This document shows, piece after piece, positions 25,014-32,853 of a DNA stretch of 64,000 nucleotides. The notes beneath the pieces are model-generated. The model was not told the DNA's origin, did not search any database, and was given only the letters and a program-made list of their open reading frames with translations. The stretch lies in NCBI GenBank assembly GCA_963727235.1, contig CAVSFZ010000013.1, forward strand, positions 1-64,000, given 5' to 3'. The position numbers were made by a program, and so were the translations under genes. Position 1 is the first letter of the stretch. The number at the start of each line of letters is the position of its first letter. The stretch comes from CAVPTL01 sp963727235 (GTDB taxonomy: Bacteria > Actinomycetota > Thermoleophilia > Gaiellales > JAICJC01).

Positions 25014-25634
25014 GTGGGCGATTCCATAAGCTGTCTGATTGTTGATGATCACGAGGTCGTTCGTGAGGGATTGCGCCTGGCGCTTTCCCGAGCAGAGAAC
25101 ATCCGCGTGGTGGGTGAAGCTGCGGACGGAAACGCCGCAGTTGCATTGGCCCGCCGGCGGAGGCCCAACGTGGTCATCCTGGACGTGCGCATGCCCGGCG
25201 CGGACGGACTGCAAGCAGCTCGCGAAATCACCACGGAGGTGCCGGAGACGGCGGTATTGATGTTCACCGCCTACGGCGAACGCAGCCTTCTCACTCGTGG
25301 CCTGGAAGCCGGCGCCAAGGGGTACATCCTGAAGGAGGCTCCCCAGCAGACGCTGGTGCGGGCGATCCAGAAGGTGGCCGGCGGGGATGGCTATGTCGAT
25401 CCGGCACTGATGCCCGCGTTCCTGTCGAAGGATCGCGAGAACATGCTGACGGCACGCGAGCGCGAGATCCTGCAGCTTCTGGCTGACGGGATGTCCAACG
25501 CGGACGTGGCCGGCAAGCTCTTCATCAGTCAAGAGACCGTCAAGAGCCATGTGCGGCACATTCTCTCCAAGCTGGAGGCTGACACCCGCACGCATGCTGT
25601 CGCCATCGCCCTCAGACAGGCAATCATCGACTGA
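25014..25634 (+). CDS. NarL/LuxR-family response regulator
   Basis: A 206-residue regulator: receiver domain (~5-120; acidic DDHE, phospho-Asp in VVILDVRMPG, switch T in MFTAYG, K in YILKEA) and C-terminal LuxR HTH (~143-200; LTAREREILQLLADGMSNADVAGKLFISQETVKSHVRHILSKLE). The GTG at 25014 with GGAG 5 nt upstream was chosen; the frame is open to 24933. The partner kinase overlaps its 3' end by 41 bp. Confidence 0.9.
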   Translation: MGDSISCLIVDDHEVVREGLRLALSRAENIRVVGEAADGNAAVALARRRRPNVVILDVRMPGADGLQAAREITTEVPETAVLMFTAYGERSLLTRGLEAGAKGYILKEAPQQTLVRAIQKVAGGDGYVDPALMPAFLSKDRENMLTAREREILQLLADGMSNADVAGKLFISQETVKSHVRHILSKLEADTRTHAVAIALRQAIID

Positions 25635-27069
25635 CTCCCCTCAGGGGCTCACGTCGATCGCACAGATAGCAGCGCTGGCAGCGCTCACAGTAGGCCTGAC
25701 GACGATCGTCTTCTTCGTCGCCGAGTTCTTCGTCGATGACACCCTCGCCCCGTTGTTCGCAGGGCTGGTGGTGATTGCCGTGCTCGGCGTTGCCGCTGTC
25801 CGCGCCGTGCGTCGCGACACGCTGAGGCTGCGCGCCTCCGAGCAGTGGGGCCGCAAGCTCCGCGGTGAGCTGGTGTCTCAGGCCGCGTTCTTGGACGCCC
25901 TGGTGGAAAGCCTGGGCGCGGTCTCGAGCCTGGACGCATCGCGCGTTTTGGAGCGCACCGCTGAGCAGGCCCACGCCCTGTTCGCGCCCGAGGCGGTGGT
26001 GATGCTGACCCTCGATGCCGACGGCACCCGACTTCGCCCCGCCGCGGCCAGAGGGGTGGCTCTGGGTCCGATGTCAGAGCTCACCATCCACTTGGACGAT
26101 GCCGAATCACTGGTTGCAGAGGCTGCCCGCAGCCGCGCGCTCGCAGCCGGGCCGGGCGACGGCCAGAGCGATGCGCTCAGTCGTCATCTCAGGCCGACCT
26201 CAATCGTGGCCGCCCCGCTGGTTGCCATGGGTGAGTTGCAATCCGTATTGGTGCTGGCCCGCACCACCGACGGCGCGGCATTCGGGCCGGCCGATGTCAC
26301 CCGGGTGGCGGTGTTTGCCGACTTCGCCGCCAGAGCCGCCGAGAACGCGCTGCTGTTCGAACGCGTCGAGGCGCTGCTGGGTCAGGCGCACATCCGTGAA
26401 TCGGAGCGCGCCGAGCTGTCCCGTCGGCTGGTGTACGCCGAGCAGGACGAACGTCGCAAGCTCTCACTGCACCTGCACGACGGACCTCTGCAGACACTTT
26501 CCGGAGTTGCCATGATGCTCGATGCCGTGGCCGAGGATCTCTCCGGCGTGACCGAGTCGGAGCCCACCGTGCGGATCCTGGAGACGGCCCGCACCCGCCA
26601 GCGCACGGTGATCCGCACGCTGCGTGAGCTGTGCTTTGCGCTCGAGCCGTGGGTGCTGCGCGACCAGGGCTTCGTGACCGCCATGGAGGCGCTGGCAGAC
26701 GAGTTCCAAAGCAGCCACATGGTCGAGATCGCACTCGACATCGAGCCCGCCGACGGGCTCAGTCCCGACGACCAGGTGTGCCTGTACCAGATCGTTCGCG
26801 AGGCGGTCACCAACGCCGTCAAGCACGCCCGGCCGACGCGAGTCGAGGTGGGCGTGGCGGGATCGCCCACGGCCGGCTACACGGTGCGGATCGCCGACGA
26901 CGGCTCGGGATTCACCGACGGGCCCGACGATGGACTGCCCCACCACGGCCTGGCCTCGATGCGCGAGCGGGCCTCGATCTTGGCGGGACAGCTGCTGATC
27001 GATTCAACCCCCGGAGCGGGAACCACCGTAACCATCACCATGCCTGCCGAGGCCAGCGATGCTGCGTAG
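25594..27069 (+). CDS. GAF-domain sensor histidine kinase (HisKA_3 type)
   Basis: A 491-residue protein: two membrane segments (~20-65), a GAF domain (~100-260), a dimerisation helix with the phospho-His in LSLHLHDGPLQTLSG, and an HATPase domain with N box (REAVTNAVKHA), G1 (ADDGSGF) and G2 (HHGLASMRERA). It is of the NarX/DesK class and should phosphorylate the regulator encoded just upstream. The start (ATG 25594) is uncertain, because no good ribosome site is seen; expression is probably coupled to the regulator. Confidence 0.88.
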   Translation: MLSPSPSDRQSSTDSPQGLTSIAQIAALAALTVGLTTIVFFVAEFFVDDTLAPLFAGLVVIAVLGVAAVRAVRRDTLRLRASEQWGRKLRGELVSQAAFLDALVESLGAVSSLDASRVLERTAEQAHALFAPEAVVMLTLDADGTRLRPAAARGVALGPMSELTIHLDDAESLVAEAARSRALAAGPGDGQSDALSRHLRPTSIVAAPLVAMGELQSVLVLARTTDGAAFGPADVTRVAVFADFAARAAENALLFERVEALLGQAHIRESERAELSRRLVYAEQDERRKLSLHLHDGPLQTLSGVAMMLDAVAEDLSGVTESEPTVRILETARTRQRTVIRTLRELCFALEPWVLRDQGFVTAMEALADEFQSSHMVEIALDIEPADGLSPDDQVCLYQIVREAVTNAVKHARPTRVEVGVAGSPTAGYTVRIADDGSGFTDGPDDGLPHHGLASMRERASILAGQLLIDSTPGAGTTVTITMPAEASDAA

Positions 27070-28459
27070 ACCGGCCCACAACCGCGCGCCCCAGGGCCTC
27101 GAGCAGCTGGTGGCGGCCTGCGAGGCCGGCCTCGACCTGCCTGCCATTTTGACCACCGCGTCCACCGCTGTGGGGCTGGCGATGGACACCAGCACCGCGG
27201 CCGCCTACACCCTGTCGGAGGACGGCGAGGTGTTCGTGCGTGTCGCCGGCACCGGTGAAGACCAGCTGCCCGCCGACGAGAGCACCGAGCCCACCATCGA
27301 AGGCGACAACGTGCGCCTACCGATGGTCAGCGCGCGCCGCGTGTTGGGCTGCATCGTGGCCAACCGCGGTCGCCGGGCGGACATCGCCGCGGCGCGGATG
27401 ATTGCCGGCGTGGCCGCTCAGGCGGTTGAAGCGGCCAGAATGTGGGAGTCGGGCGCTGCCGGCAGCGGCACCGTCGACCTGCTCACCGGCCTTCCCAACC
27501 ATCGGGGATTCAGCGAGCGCTCGGCCCGCGAGCTGGCCCGCGCCAAACGCACCGGTGCGGTGGTGTCCGTGGGCGTGGTGGACATCGACGGGTTCGGAGC
27601 GCTCAACGACATCCAGGGGCACGCCACCGGCGACGCCCTGCTGCGTACCGCCGCCCGCTGCTTCGGCGACGGCGTGCGCTCCTACGACAGCGTCTGCCGG
27701 CTGGGTCGAGACGAGTTCGGGCTGGTGCTGCCGGGAATGGCGTCGGAGGCGGCGGCCACGCTGATGTCGCGGTTGGCGCAGGCCTTTGCGACGTCCACCG
27801 ACGGCGTGACCGTTTCGGGCGGGGTGGCGAGCTTCCCCGCCGATGGCGCCACCCACGGCGAGCTGCAGCGGCTCGCCACCGGGGCGCTCTACTGGGCGCA
27901 GCGCGGCGGCGGCGGCCGGATCGTCTCCTACGACGCGCGCGTGGTCGAGGCGCTGTCGGCACGGGAACGGGCCGATCAGCTCGAGCGCGACACCTACGAG
28001 CGCACGATCCGCGCGCTGGAGGCCACCCACGGCCACTCGTCCACCTCGCGGGCCGTCAGTGAGTACTCCGGGTTCCTGGCCTCGGAGCTGGGGCTCACAC
28101 CCGACCGGGCCGACCGCTTGCGCCTGGCCGCGTTCGTCTACGACTCCACCACTCCCGGCGGGGAGCCGGCAGAGCGCGCTCGGCTGGCCGCCAAGGTCGC
28201 CGTGAACGCCCTGGACGCCGAGGCGGCCGGCTGGCTGCTGGCGGCACGGCACGGCCGCGACGCACCGATCGAGTCGCGCATCGTCGAGGTGGCCGCCGCC
28301 TTCGTCGAAGCCGGAGGCCACACCGGATCAGCCGGAGCGGGCCGGGCGCTGGCCTCATTGTGGGCTGCCAACGGCGGCAGCGGGCACGACCCCGAGGTCG
28401 TCCGCGCCCTGGAGAGCCTGCTCGCCGACCGCGTCGGCGAAGCCGCGACCGCCGAGTAG
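27059..28459 (+). CDS. GAF-GGDEF-HD protein with degenerate catalytic motifs
   Basis: A 466-residue protein: GAF-like part (~20-125), GGDEF domain (~135-295) and an HD-GYP-like helical domain (~310-460). The GGDEF signature reads RLGRDEF, with Arg in place of the second Gly, and the HD motif reads AAFVYDSTTP, with Tyr in place of the metal-binding His and no GYP. Both c-di-GMP synthesis and hydrolysis are therefore doubtful. It more likely binds nucleotide as a sensor for the adjacent kinase/regulator. The start overlaps the kinase stop by 11 bp. Confidence 0.82.
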   Translation: MLRRPAHNRAPQGLEQLVAACEAGLDLPAILTTASTAVGLAMDTSTAAAYTLSEDGEVFVRVAGTGEDQLPADESTEPTIEGDNVRLPMVSARRVLGCIVANRGRRADIAAARMIAGVAAQAVEAARMWESGAAGSGTVDLLTGLPNHRGFSERSARELARAKRTGAVVSVGVVDIDGFGALNDIQGHATGDALLRTAARCFGDGVRSYDSVCRLGRDEFGLVLPGMASEAAATLMSRLAQAFATSTDGVTVSGGVASFPADGATHGELQRLATGALYWAQRGGGGRIVSYDARVVEALSARERADQLERDTYERTIRALEATHGHSSTSRAVSEYSGFLASELGLTPDRADRLRLAAFVYDSTTPGGEPAERARLAAKVAVNALDAEAAGWLLAARHGRDAPIESRIVEVAAAFVEAGGHTGSAGAGRALASLWAANGGSGHDPEVVRALESLLADRVGEAATAE

Positions 28460-28460
28460 A

Positions 28461-28491
28461 TGAATAAAAGGTGCCTGGCACCTTTTATTCA
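28461..28491. repeat. 31-bp dispersed palindrome, copy 2 (bidirectional terminator)
   Basis: The same 15-bp arms as the copy at 18165 (TGAATAAAAGGTGCC), here around a central T. It starts 2 nt after the TAG of the GGDEF gene, and its right arm supplies the TGA of the convergent lgt gene. Confidence 0.85.
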
Positions 28492-29421
28492 CCCCTTTTT
28501 GCGGCGCTGGGTGCGCTGGCGGGCTGCGATGGCGGCTTCGGGCCGCGGGGTGGGCACGTGCCCGGTGGCGTCGATCGGCGACGGCTTGCCCGGAGGATCG
28601 GGCGCTTTGGAGAGCCGCTTTCGAAACAGCAGCAAGAACGCGGTCATGCCTGCGATCAGGCAGATCAGCGCCACCCACACGTTCAGGCGCTGGCCGAAGA
28701 ACTGATCGGCAGTGTCGATTCGCAGCGTCTCGATGTAGAGCCTGCCGAACGAGTAGAGGGCCACGTACAGGGCGAAGATCGTTCCGGCCGGGACGCGGTT
28801 CCAGAACCGTTTGATGAACCGCCACAGGATGAAGAACACCAGCAGGTCCCAGAGCGACTCGTACAGGAAGGTGGGCACGAACGTGTGCGGCCCGCCGACG
28901 ATGTTGTAGGGAAAGACCGGGTTGTCGATCTTGACCGCCCACGGCTTGGTGCTGGGGCCGCCGTACAGCTCCTGGTTGAAGTAGTTGCCCCACCGGCCCA
29001 GCGCCTGGGCCAGGATCAGCCCCGGGGCGACGCAGTCGGCCACCACCCAGAACGGCAGCTTGGCCCGGCGCACACCGATCAGCATGCCGACCATGCCGCC
29101 CAGGACCGCGCCCCAGATCCCCAGCCCGCCCTGCCAGATCTGCGGGATCTGGCTGTAGTGACCCGGTGAGAACGCGCCCCAGTCGGTGATCACGTGGTAC
29201 AGCCGCGCCCCCACCAGGCCAAACGGCACCGTCCACACGGCGATCGTGTACACCAGCTCGGGATCGATCTTGCGGCGCCGGAATTCCTTGCGGGCGATCC
29301 AGCCCGCGAGCAGCACCGCCAGCGCCAGGATCAGCCCATACCAGCGCGCCTGCAGGCCGTGAAAACGGAACAGAAATGGGTCGCCGGGACTGGGGATCGA
29401 AAACAGCTTCATCGAGCGCAT
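28489..29421 (-). CDS. lgt: Prolipoprotein diacylglyceryl transferase
   Basis: A 310-residue membrane enzyme with seven hydrophobic segments and the Lgt signature GRWGNYFNQELYG, plus the essential His-containing GARLYHVITDW and YESLWD...GRLYIE(T)LR. It attaches diacylglycerol to the lipobox Cys of preprolipoproteins, the first step of lipoprotein maturation. A basic C-terminal tail (~265-310) is longer than in Escherichia coli Lgt, as in many actinobacteria. It is divergent from the pilus operon. Confidence 0.93.
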   Translation of the reverse strand: MRSMKLFSIPSPGDPFLFRFHGLQARWYGLILALAVLLAGWIARKEFRRRKIDPELVYTIAVWTVPFGLVGARLYHVITDWGAFSPGHYSQIPQIWQGGLGIWGAVLGGMVGMLIGVRRAKLPFWVVADCVAPGLILAQALGRWGNYFNQELYGGPSTKPWAVKIDNPVFPYNIVGGPHTFVPTFLYESLWDLLVFFILWRFIKRFWNRVPAGTIFALYVALYSFGRLYIETLRIDTADQFFGQRLNVWVALICLIAGMTAFLLLFRKRLSKAPDPPGKPSPIDATGHVPTPRPEAAIAARQRTQRRKKG

Positions 29422-29527
29422 CTCAGGTTATCGGCAAGCACGGCCGGCGGCGCCACCCCAGGCGGGACGGGTGTCATGACCGTCACACGTAAAGGTTCGC
29501 CGTTCGGACGCCGATAGGTCGCATGGT

Positions 29528-29547
29528 TACCCAATTCCCCCTGGGTA
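29528..29547. promoter_or_regulatory. Inverted repeat upstream of the Tad operon
   Basis: TACCCA and TGGGTA flank 8 bp, 49 bp before the cpaB start. Position and symmetry suit an operator of the pilus operon; no regulator is identified. Confidence 0.4.
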
Positions 29548-29595
29548 CGACCGATCCAGGCAGCCTGACGACACGGGAAGGAGCGGCATCCCGCA

Positions 29596-30303
29596 ATGCC
29601 AACGCTGAGCAAGAACATCATCATCTCTGTTGTGCTCGCGCTGGCCGCTGCCGTGGCCCTGGTGCTGTACGTCGGTGAGGTGCAGAATCAGGCCGTCACC
29701 AACGAGCGCACGGTGGCCGTCGTGGTCGCACTCAAAGACGTGCCGGAGGGCACCACGGTGGACGATGCGATCAGCTCCGGCGCCCTCGGCATCCGCACCA
29801 TGCGGTTCGCCGACGTGCCCAGCTTCGCCGTCTCCAGCCTCGACACGATCCGCGGACAGGTCGTGACCCAGCCGCTGTTCACCGGCGACACCGTCACCAC
29901 CACCCGGGTCGGCTCATCGAACGGCACCTCACCGAGCTACCAGGTGAAGGGCGCGGAGCGGCTGATCCGGCTGCCGCTCTACCCCAACCAGGGCATGCTC
30001 AACGACATCGCCCCGCAGGACCGCGTGGACGTGTGGGCCAAGACCGCCAACGGCGACGCCACCCGCTTCACCGAGCAGTTGATCGTCCCGGGCGCACTGG
30101 TGATCGCCGCCGACCTTCCCGCCACGACCACTTCGGGACAGGGCTCGCTGCTGCTGTCCATGGACGCTGCCGACGCCGGCAAGGTGGCCGCTGCACTTTC
30201 GGCCGACAGCTCCGGCCAGTCGGACAACAACATCTGGGTGGTGCTGGTGGGTAAGCACAACCCCAAGTGGCCCAAGATCCCCGAAATCCCGCTGTCGAGA
30301 TAA
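29596..30303 (+). CDS. cpaB: Flp pilus assembly protein CpaB (RcpC), SAF domain
   Basis: A 235-residue protein: N-terminal membrane anchor (IIISVVLALAAAVALVLYV), SAF domain (~40-105; VVVALKDVPEGTTVDDAI) and a RcpC-like periplasm-type domain with YQVKGAERLIRLPLYPNQGML and VDVWA. CpaB is a structural or gating part of Tad secretion systems. It opens the operon cpaB-cpaE-cpaF-tadB-tadC-tadG. AAGGAG lies 12 nt from the ATG, which is farther than usual. Confidence 0.85.
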   Translation: MPTLSKNIIISVVLALAAAVALVLYVGEVQNQAVTNERTVAVVVALKDVPEGTTVDDAISSGALGIRTMRFADVPSFAVSSLDTIRGQVVTQPLFTGDTVTTTRVGSSNGTSPSYQVKGAERLIRLPLYPNQGMLNDIAPQDRVDVWAKTANGDATRFTEQLIVPGALVIAADLPATTTSGQGSLLLSMDAADAGKVAAALSADSSGQSDNNIWVVLVGKHNPKWPKIPEIPLSR

Positions 30304-30316
30304 GGACTGCTGCCGA

Positions 30317-31432
30317 ATGCGAAACGACCTCATCCGAGTGACGCTCCAGGGCGACGACGCGCACCTGCGCGACCTGCTGGAGCAGTCGGGAGTGGTCGAG
30401 ATCGTTGATACCGGCGCCGAGGTGCTGGTGTGGCACCTGCCGCAGGACGCCGACGGTCTGCCGGCTGAGCTGCGCGGAGTGCTGGGCGATCCCAACGGTC
30501 CGGCGGTGCTGGGCCTGGCCGACACGCATCCCAGCCGCTGGTTCGACGAGGCGCTCGACTTCGGAATCGACGGGGTCGTCTGCCTGCCCCAGATCCCCGA
30601 GCAGCTGGGCATGGCGGTGGCGGCGGCCCGCGCTCAGCGGCACCGCCGCGGCTCCAGCAACCTGCACGCCTCCGGCGCGCTGCGATCGACCCGCGACGCG
30701 CACGTGTTCACGATCTTCTCGACCAAAGGGGGATCGGGCAAGACCGTGATCGCGACGAATCTGGCGGTGTCGTTCGCGCGTGACGGCAAGCGCACCCTGC
30801 TGATCGACTTCGATCTTCACTCCGGCGACGACGCCCTGGTGCTGGGCCTCTCCCCCCGCTGGACGGTGCTCGACCTGGTGCAGTCGCCCGGCGATCTCGA
30901 CGCCGAGAAGCTGGCCGGGTTCGTCACCCGCCACAGCTCCGGGGTCGACCTGCTCCCGGCTCCCACCCGGCCCGACGAGGAGGAGCTGGTCGCCATCGAC
31001 CGGCTGGAGCCGCTGCTGGAAGTGGCCCGCGACTCGTATGACGTGGTCGTGATCGACACCTCCTCCCAGTTCGCCCCGGCGACGCTGCTTGCGATCGACA
31101 ACACCGACACGCTGGTGCTGGTGGGGGCCTCCGACGTGCCCACCATCAAGAGCCTCAAGATCGCCTTGGAGACGCTGGAGCTGCTGGAGGTCAATCAGCT
31201 CGACGTGCGCATCCTGATGAACCGCTCGGGCGCCAAGGTGGGCCTCGAGGACCGCGACGTCGAACGCACGCTGCGCCGCGAAATCACCTACACGCTGCCG
31301 TCCGACAAAGCGGTGCCGGTTTCGGTCAACCGCGGCCAGCCGGTGATCCTCGACAATCCGCGGTCTCGCGTTGCCCGATCGCTCCAGGAGATGGCACGAT
31401 CTCTGGAGGCCGCGGTCGGGAGCAGACGGTGA
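30317..31432 (+). CDS. cpaE: CpaE/TadZ-like pilus-localising ATPase
   Basis: A 371-residue protein: a receiver-like N-terminal domain (~1-115) without a full phosphorylation site, then a ParA/MinD-type ATPase with FSTKGGSGKTVIATNLA (deviant Walker A), LLIDFDLHSGD and DVVVIDTSSQF. Such proteins place the Tad machine in the cell. It starts 13 nt after cpaB and overlaps cpaF by 4 bp (GTGA). Confidence 0.87.
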   Translation: MRNDLIRVTLQGDDAHLRDLLEQSGVVEIVDTGAEVLVWHLPQDADGLPAELRGVLGDPNGPAVLGLADTHPSRWFDEALDFGIDGVVCLPQIPEQLGMAVAAARAQRHRRGSSNLHASGALRSTRDAHVFTIFSTKGGSGKTVIATNLAVSFARDGKRTLLIDFDLHSGDDALVLGLSPRWTVLDLVQSPGDLDAEKLAGFVTRHSSGVDLLPAPTRPDEEELVAIDRLEPLLEVARDSYDVVVIDTSSQFAPATLLAIDNTDTLVLVGASDVPTIKSLKIALETLELLEVNQLDVRILMNRSGAKVGLEDRDVERTLRREITYTLPSDKAVPVSVNRGQPVILDNPRSRVARSLQEMARSLEAAVGSRR

Positions 31433-32853
31433 AGCCCGACCGGGAGCGAACGCTCGGCGGTCGCATGCGCCGGATCGAGCCCGCCGCCGCCGGTGGCGAG
31501 CAGGGTACGCAGAAGGACGAGCACGATCCGTTTGCCGAGATCAAGGCGCTGGCTCAGGCCGAGGCGGTTCGCGAGCTCGGCACCGCCCTGAACGAGGGTG
31601 AGGTCGTCGAGGAGGAGCTGCACGAGCAGGTGCAGCGCGCCATCGATGCGGCGCTGGCGGAAGCCGGCACGCCGCTTTCCACCCGTGACCGGGCGCGGCT
31701 GGTGCGCGAGATCACCCACAACATCCTGGGCTACGGGCCGATCGAGCCGTTCCTGGCCGACGACTCCGTGACCGAGGTGATGGTCAACAACCACTCCACC
31801 ATCTATGTGGAGCGCAAGGGCATGATCGAGGAGACCGACATCCGGTTCGGGTCAGAGCTCCACCTGCTGCAGGTGATCGACCGGATCGTGGCCCAGACCG
31901 GCCGCCGCATCGACGAGTCGAGCCCCATGGTCGATGCCCGGCTGCCCGACGGCTCACGTGTCAACGCCATCATCCCCCCGCTGGCGATCACCGGCCCGTC
32001 GCTGACGATCCGCAAGTTTTCACGAGAGCCGCTGACCATGGACAACCTGGTCGGCTTCGGCACCCTCTCCCACCAGGCGGCGGCGTTCCTGGAGGCCTGC
32101 GTCGAGGGCAAGCTGAACGTGCTCGTCTCGGGCGGTACCGGCACGGGCAAGACGACCATGCTGAACGTGCTGTCGTCGTTCATCCCCGAGCGCGAGCGCA
32201 TCATCACGATCGAGGACGCGGCCGAGCTGAAGCTGTCCCAGCGGCACGTGATCGCACTGGAAGCGCGGCCGCCCAACACCGAAGGCCGCGGCGCCATCTC
32301 GATCCGCGACCTGGTGCGAAACGCGCTGCGCATGCGCCCCGACCGGATCGTGGTGGGAGAGTGCCGTGGGCCTGAGGCAGTGGACATGCTGCAGGCGATG
32401 AACACCGGCCACGACGGATCGCTCACGACGATCCACGCCAACAGCCCGCGCGACGCCCTGGCGCGCACCGAGACGCTGGTGCTGACCGCCGGCTTCGACA
32501 TGCCGCTGAAAGCGATTCGCGATCAGATCTCGAGTGCGTTTGACCTCGTGATCCAGACCAACCGGCTGGTGGACGGCCGCCGCCGGATCACCCACATCAC
32601 CGAGGTGGGCGGCATGGAGGGTGACATCATCACCCTGCAAGACGTGTTCGTGGCGTCGTTTGCCGACGACAAGGAGCCCGACAACTCCACCTCCAAACTG
32701 GTGTACACCGGTATCCGCCCGAACTTCATCGAGAAGCTTGAACGCCACGGCGTGACGTTGCCAAAGACGTTCTTCGGGGACACCAGCGCGAACATCGACG
32801 TGCTCCGCCGAGGCCCGCGCGCGCCGGGAGGACGCCAGCGGAGGACGGCGTGA
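31429..32853 (+). CDS. cpaF: Tad pilus secretion ATPase CpaF (TadA)
   Basis: A 474-residue type II/IV secretion ATPase with Walker A (VLVSGGTGTGKTTM), Asp box (IITIEDAAELKL), Walker B (RIVVGECRGPEAVDML) and His box (GHDGSLTTIHANS). It drives assembly of Flp pili from the inner face of the membrane. An N-terminal helical part (~1-75) is the usual bundle. The GTG start overlaps cpaE by 4 bp and its stop overlaps the next start by 4 bp. Confidence 0.93.
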   Translation: MKPDRERTLGGRMRRIEPAAAGGEQGTQKDEHDPFAEIKALAQAEAVRELGTALNEGEVVEEELHEQVQRAIDAALAEAGTPLSTRDRARLVREITHNILGYGPIEPFLADDSVTEVMVNNHSTIYVERKGMIEETDIRFGSELHLLQVIDRIVAQTGRRIDESSPMVDARLPDGSRVNAIIPPLAITGPSLTIRKFSREPLTMDNLVGFGTLSHQAAAFLEACVEGKLNVLVSGGTGTGKTTMLNVLSSFIPERERIITIEDAAELKLSQRHVIALEARPPNTEGRGAISIRDLVRNALRMRPDRIVVGECRGPEAVDMLQAMNTGHDGSLTTIHANSPRDALARTETLVLTAGFDMPLKAIRDQISSAFDLVIQTNRLVDGRRRITHITEVGGMEGDIITLQDVFVASFADDKEPDNSTSKLVYTGIRPNFIEKLERHGVTLPKTFFGDTSANIDVLRRGPRAPGGRQRRTA

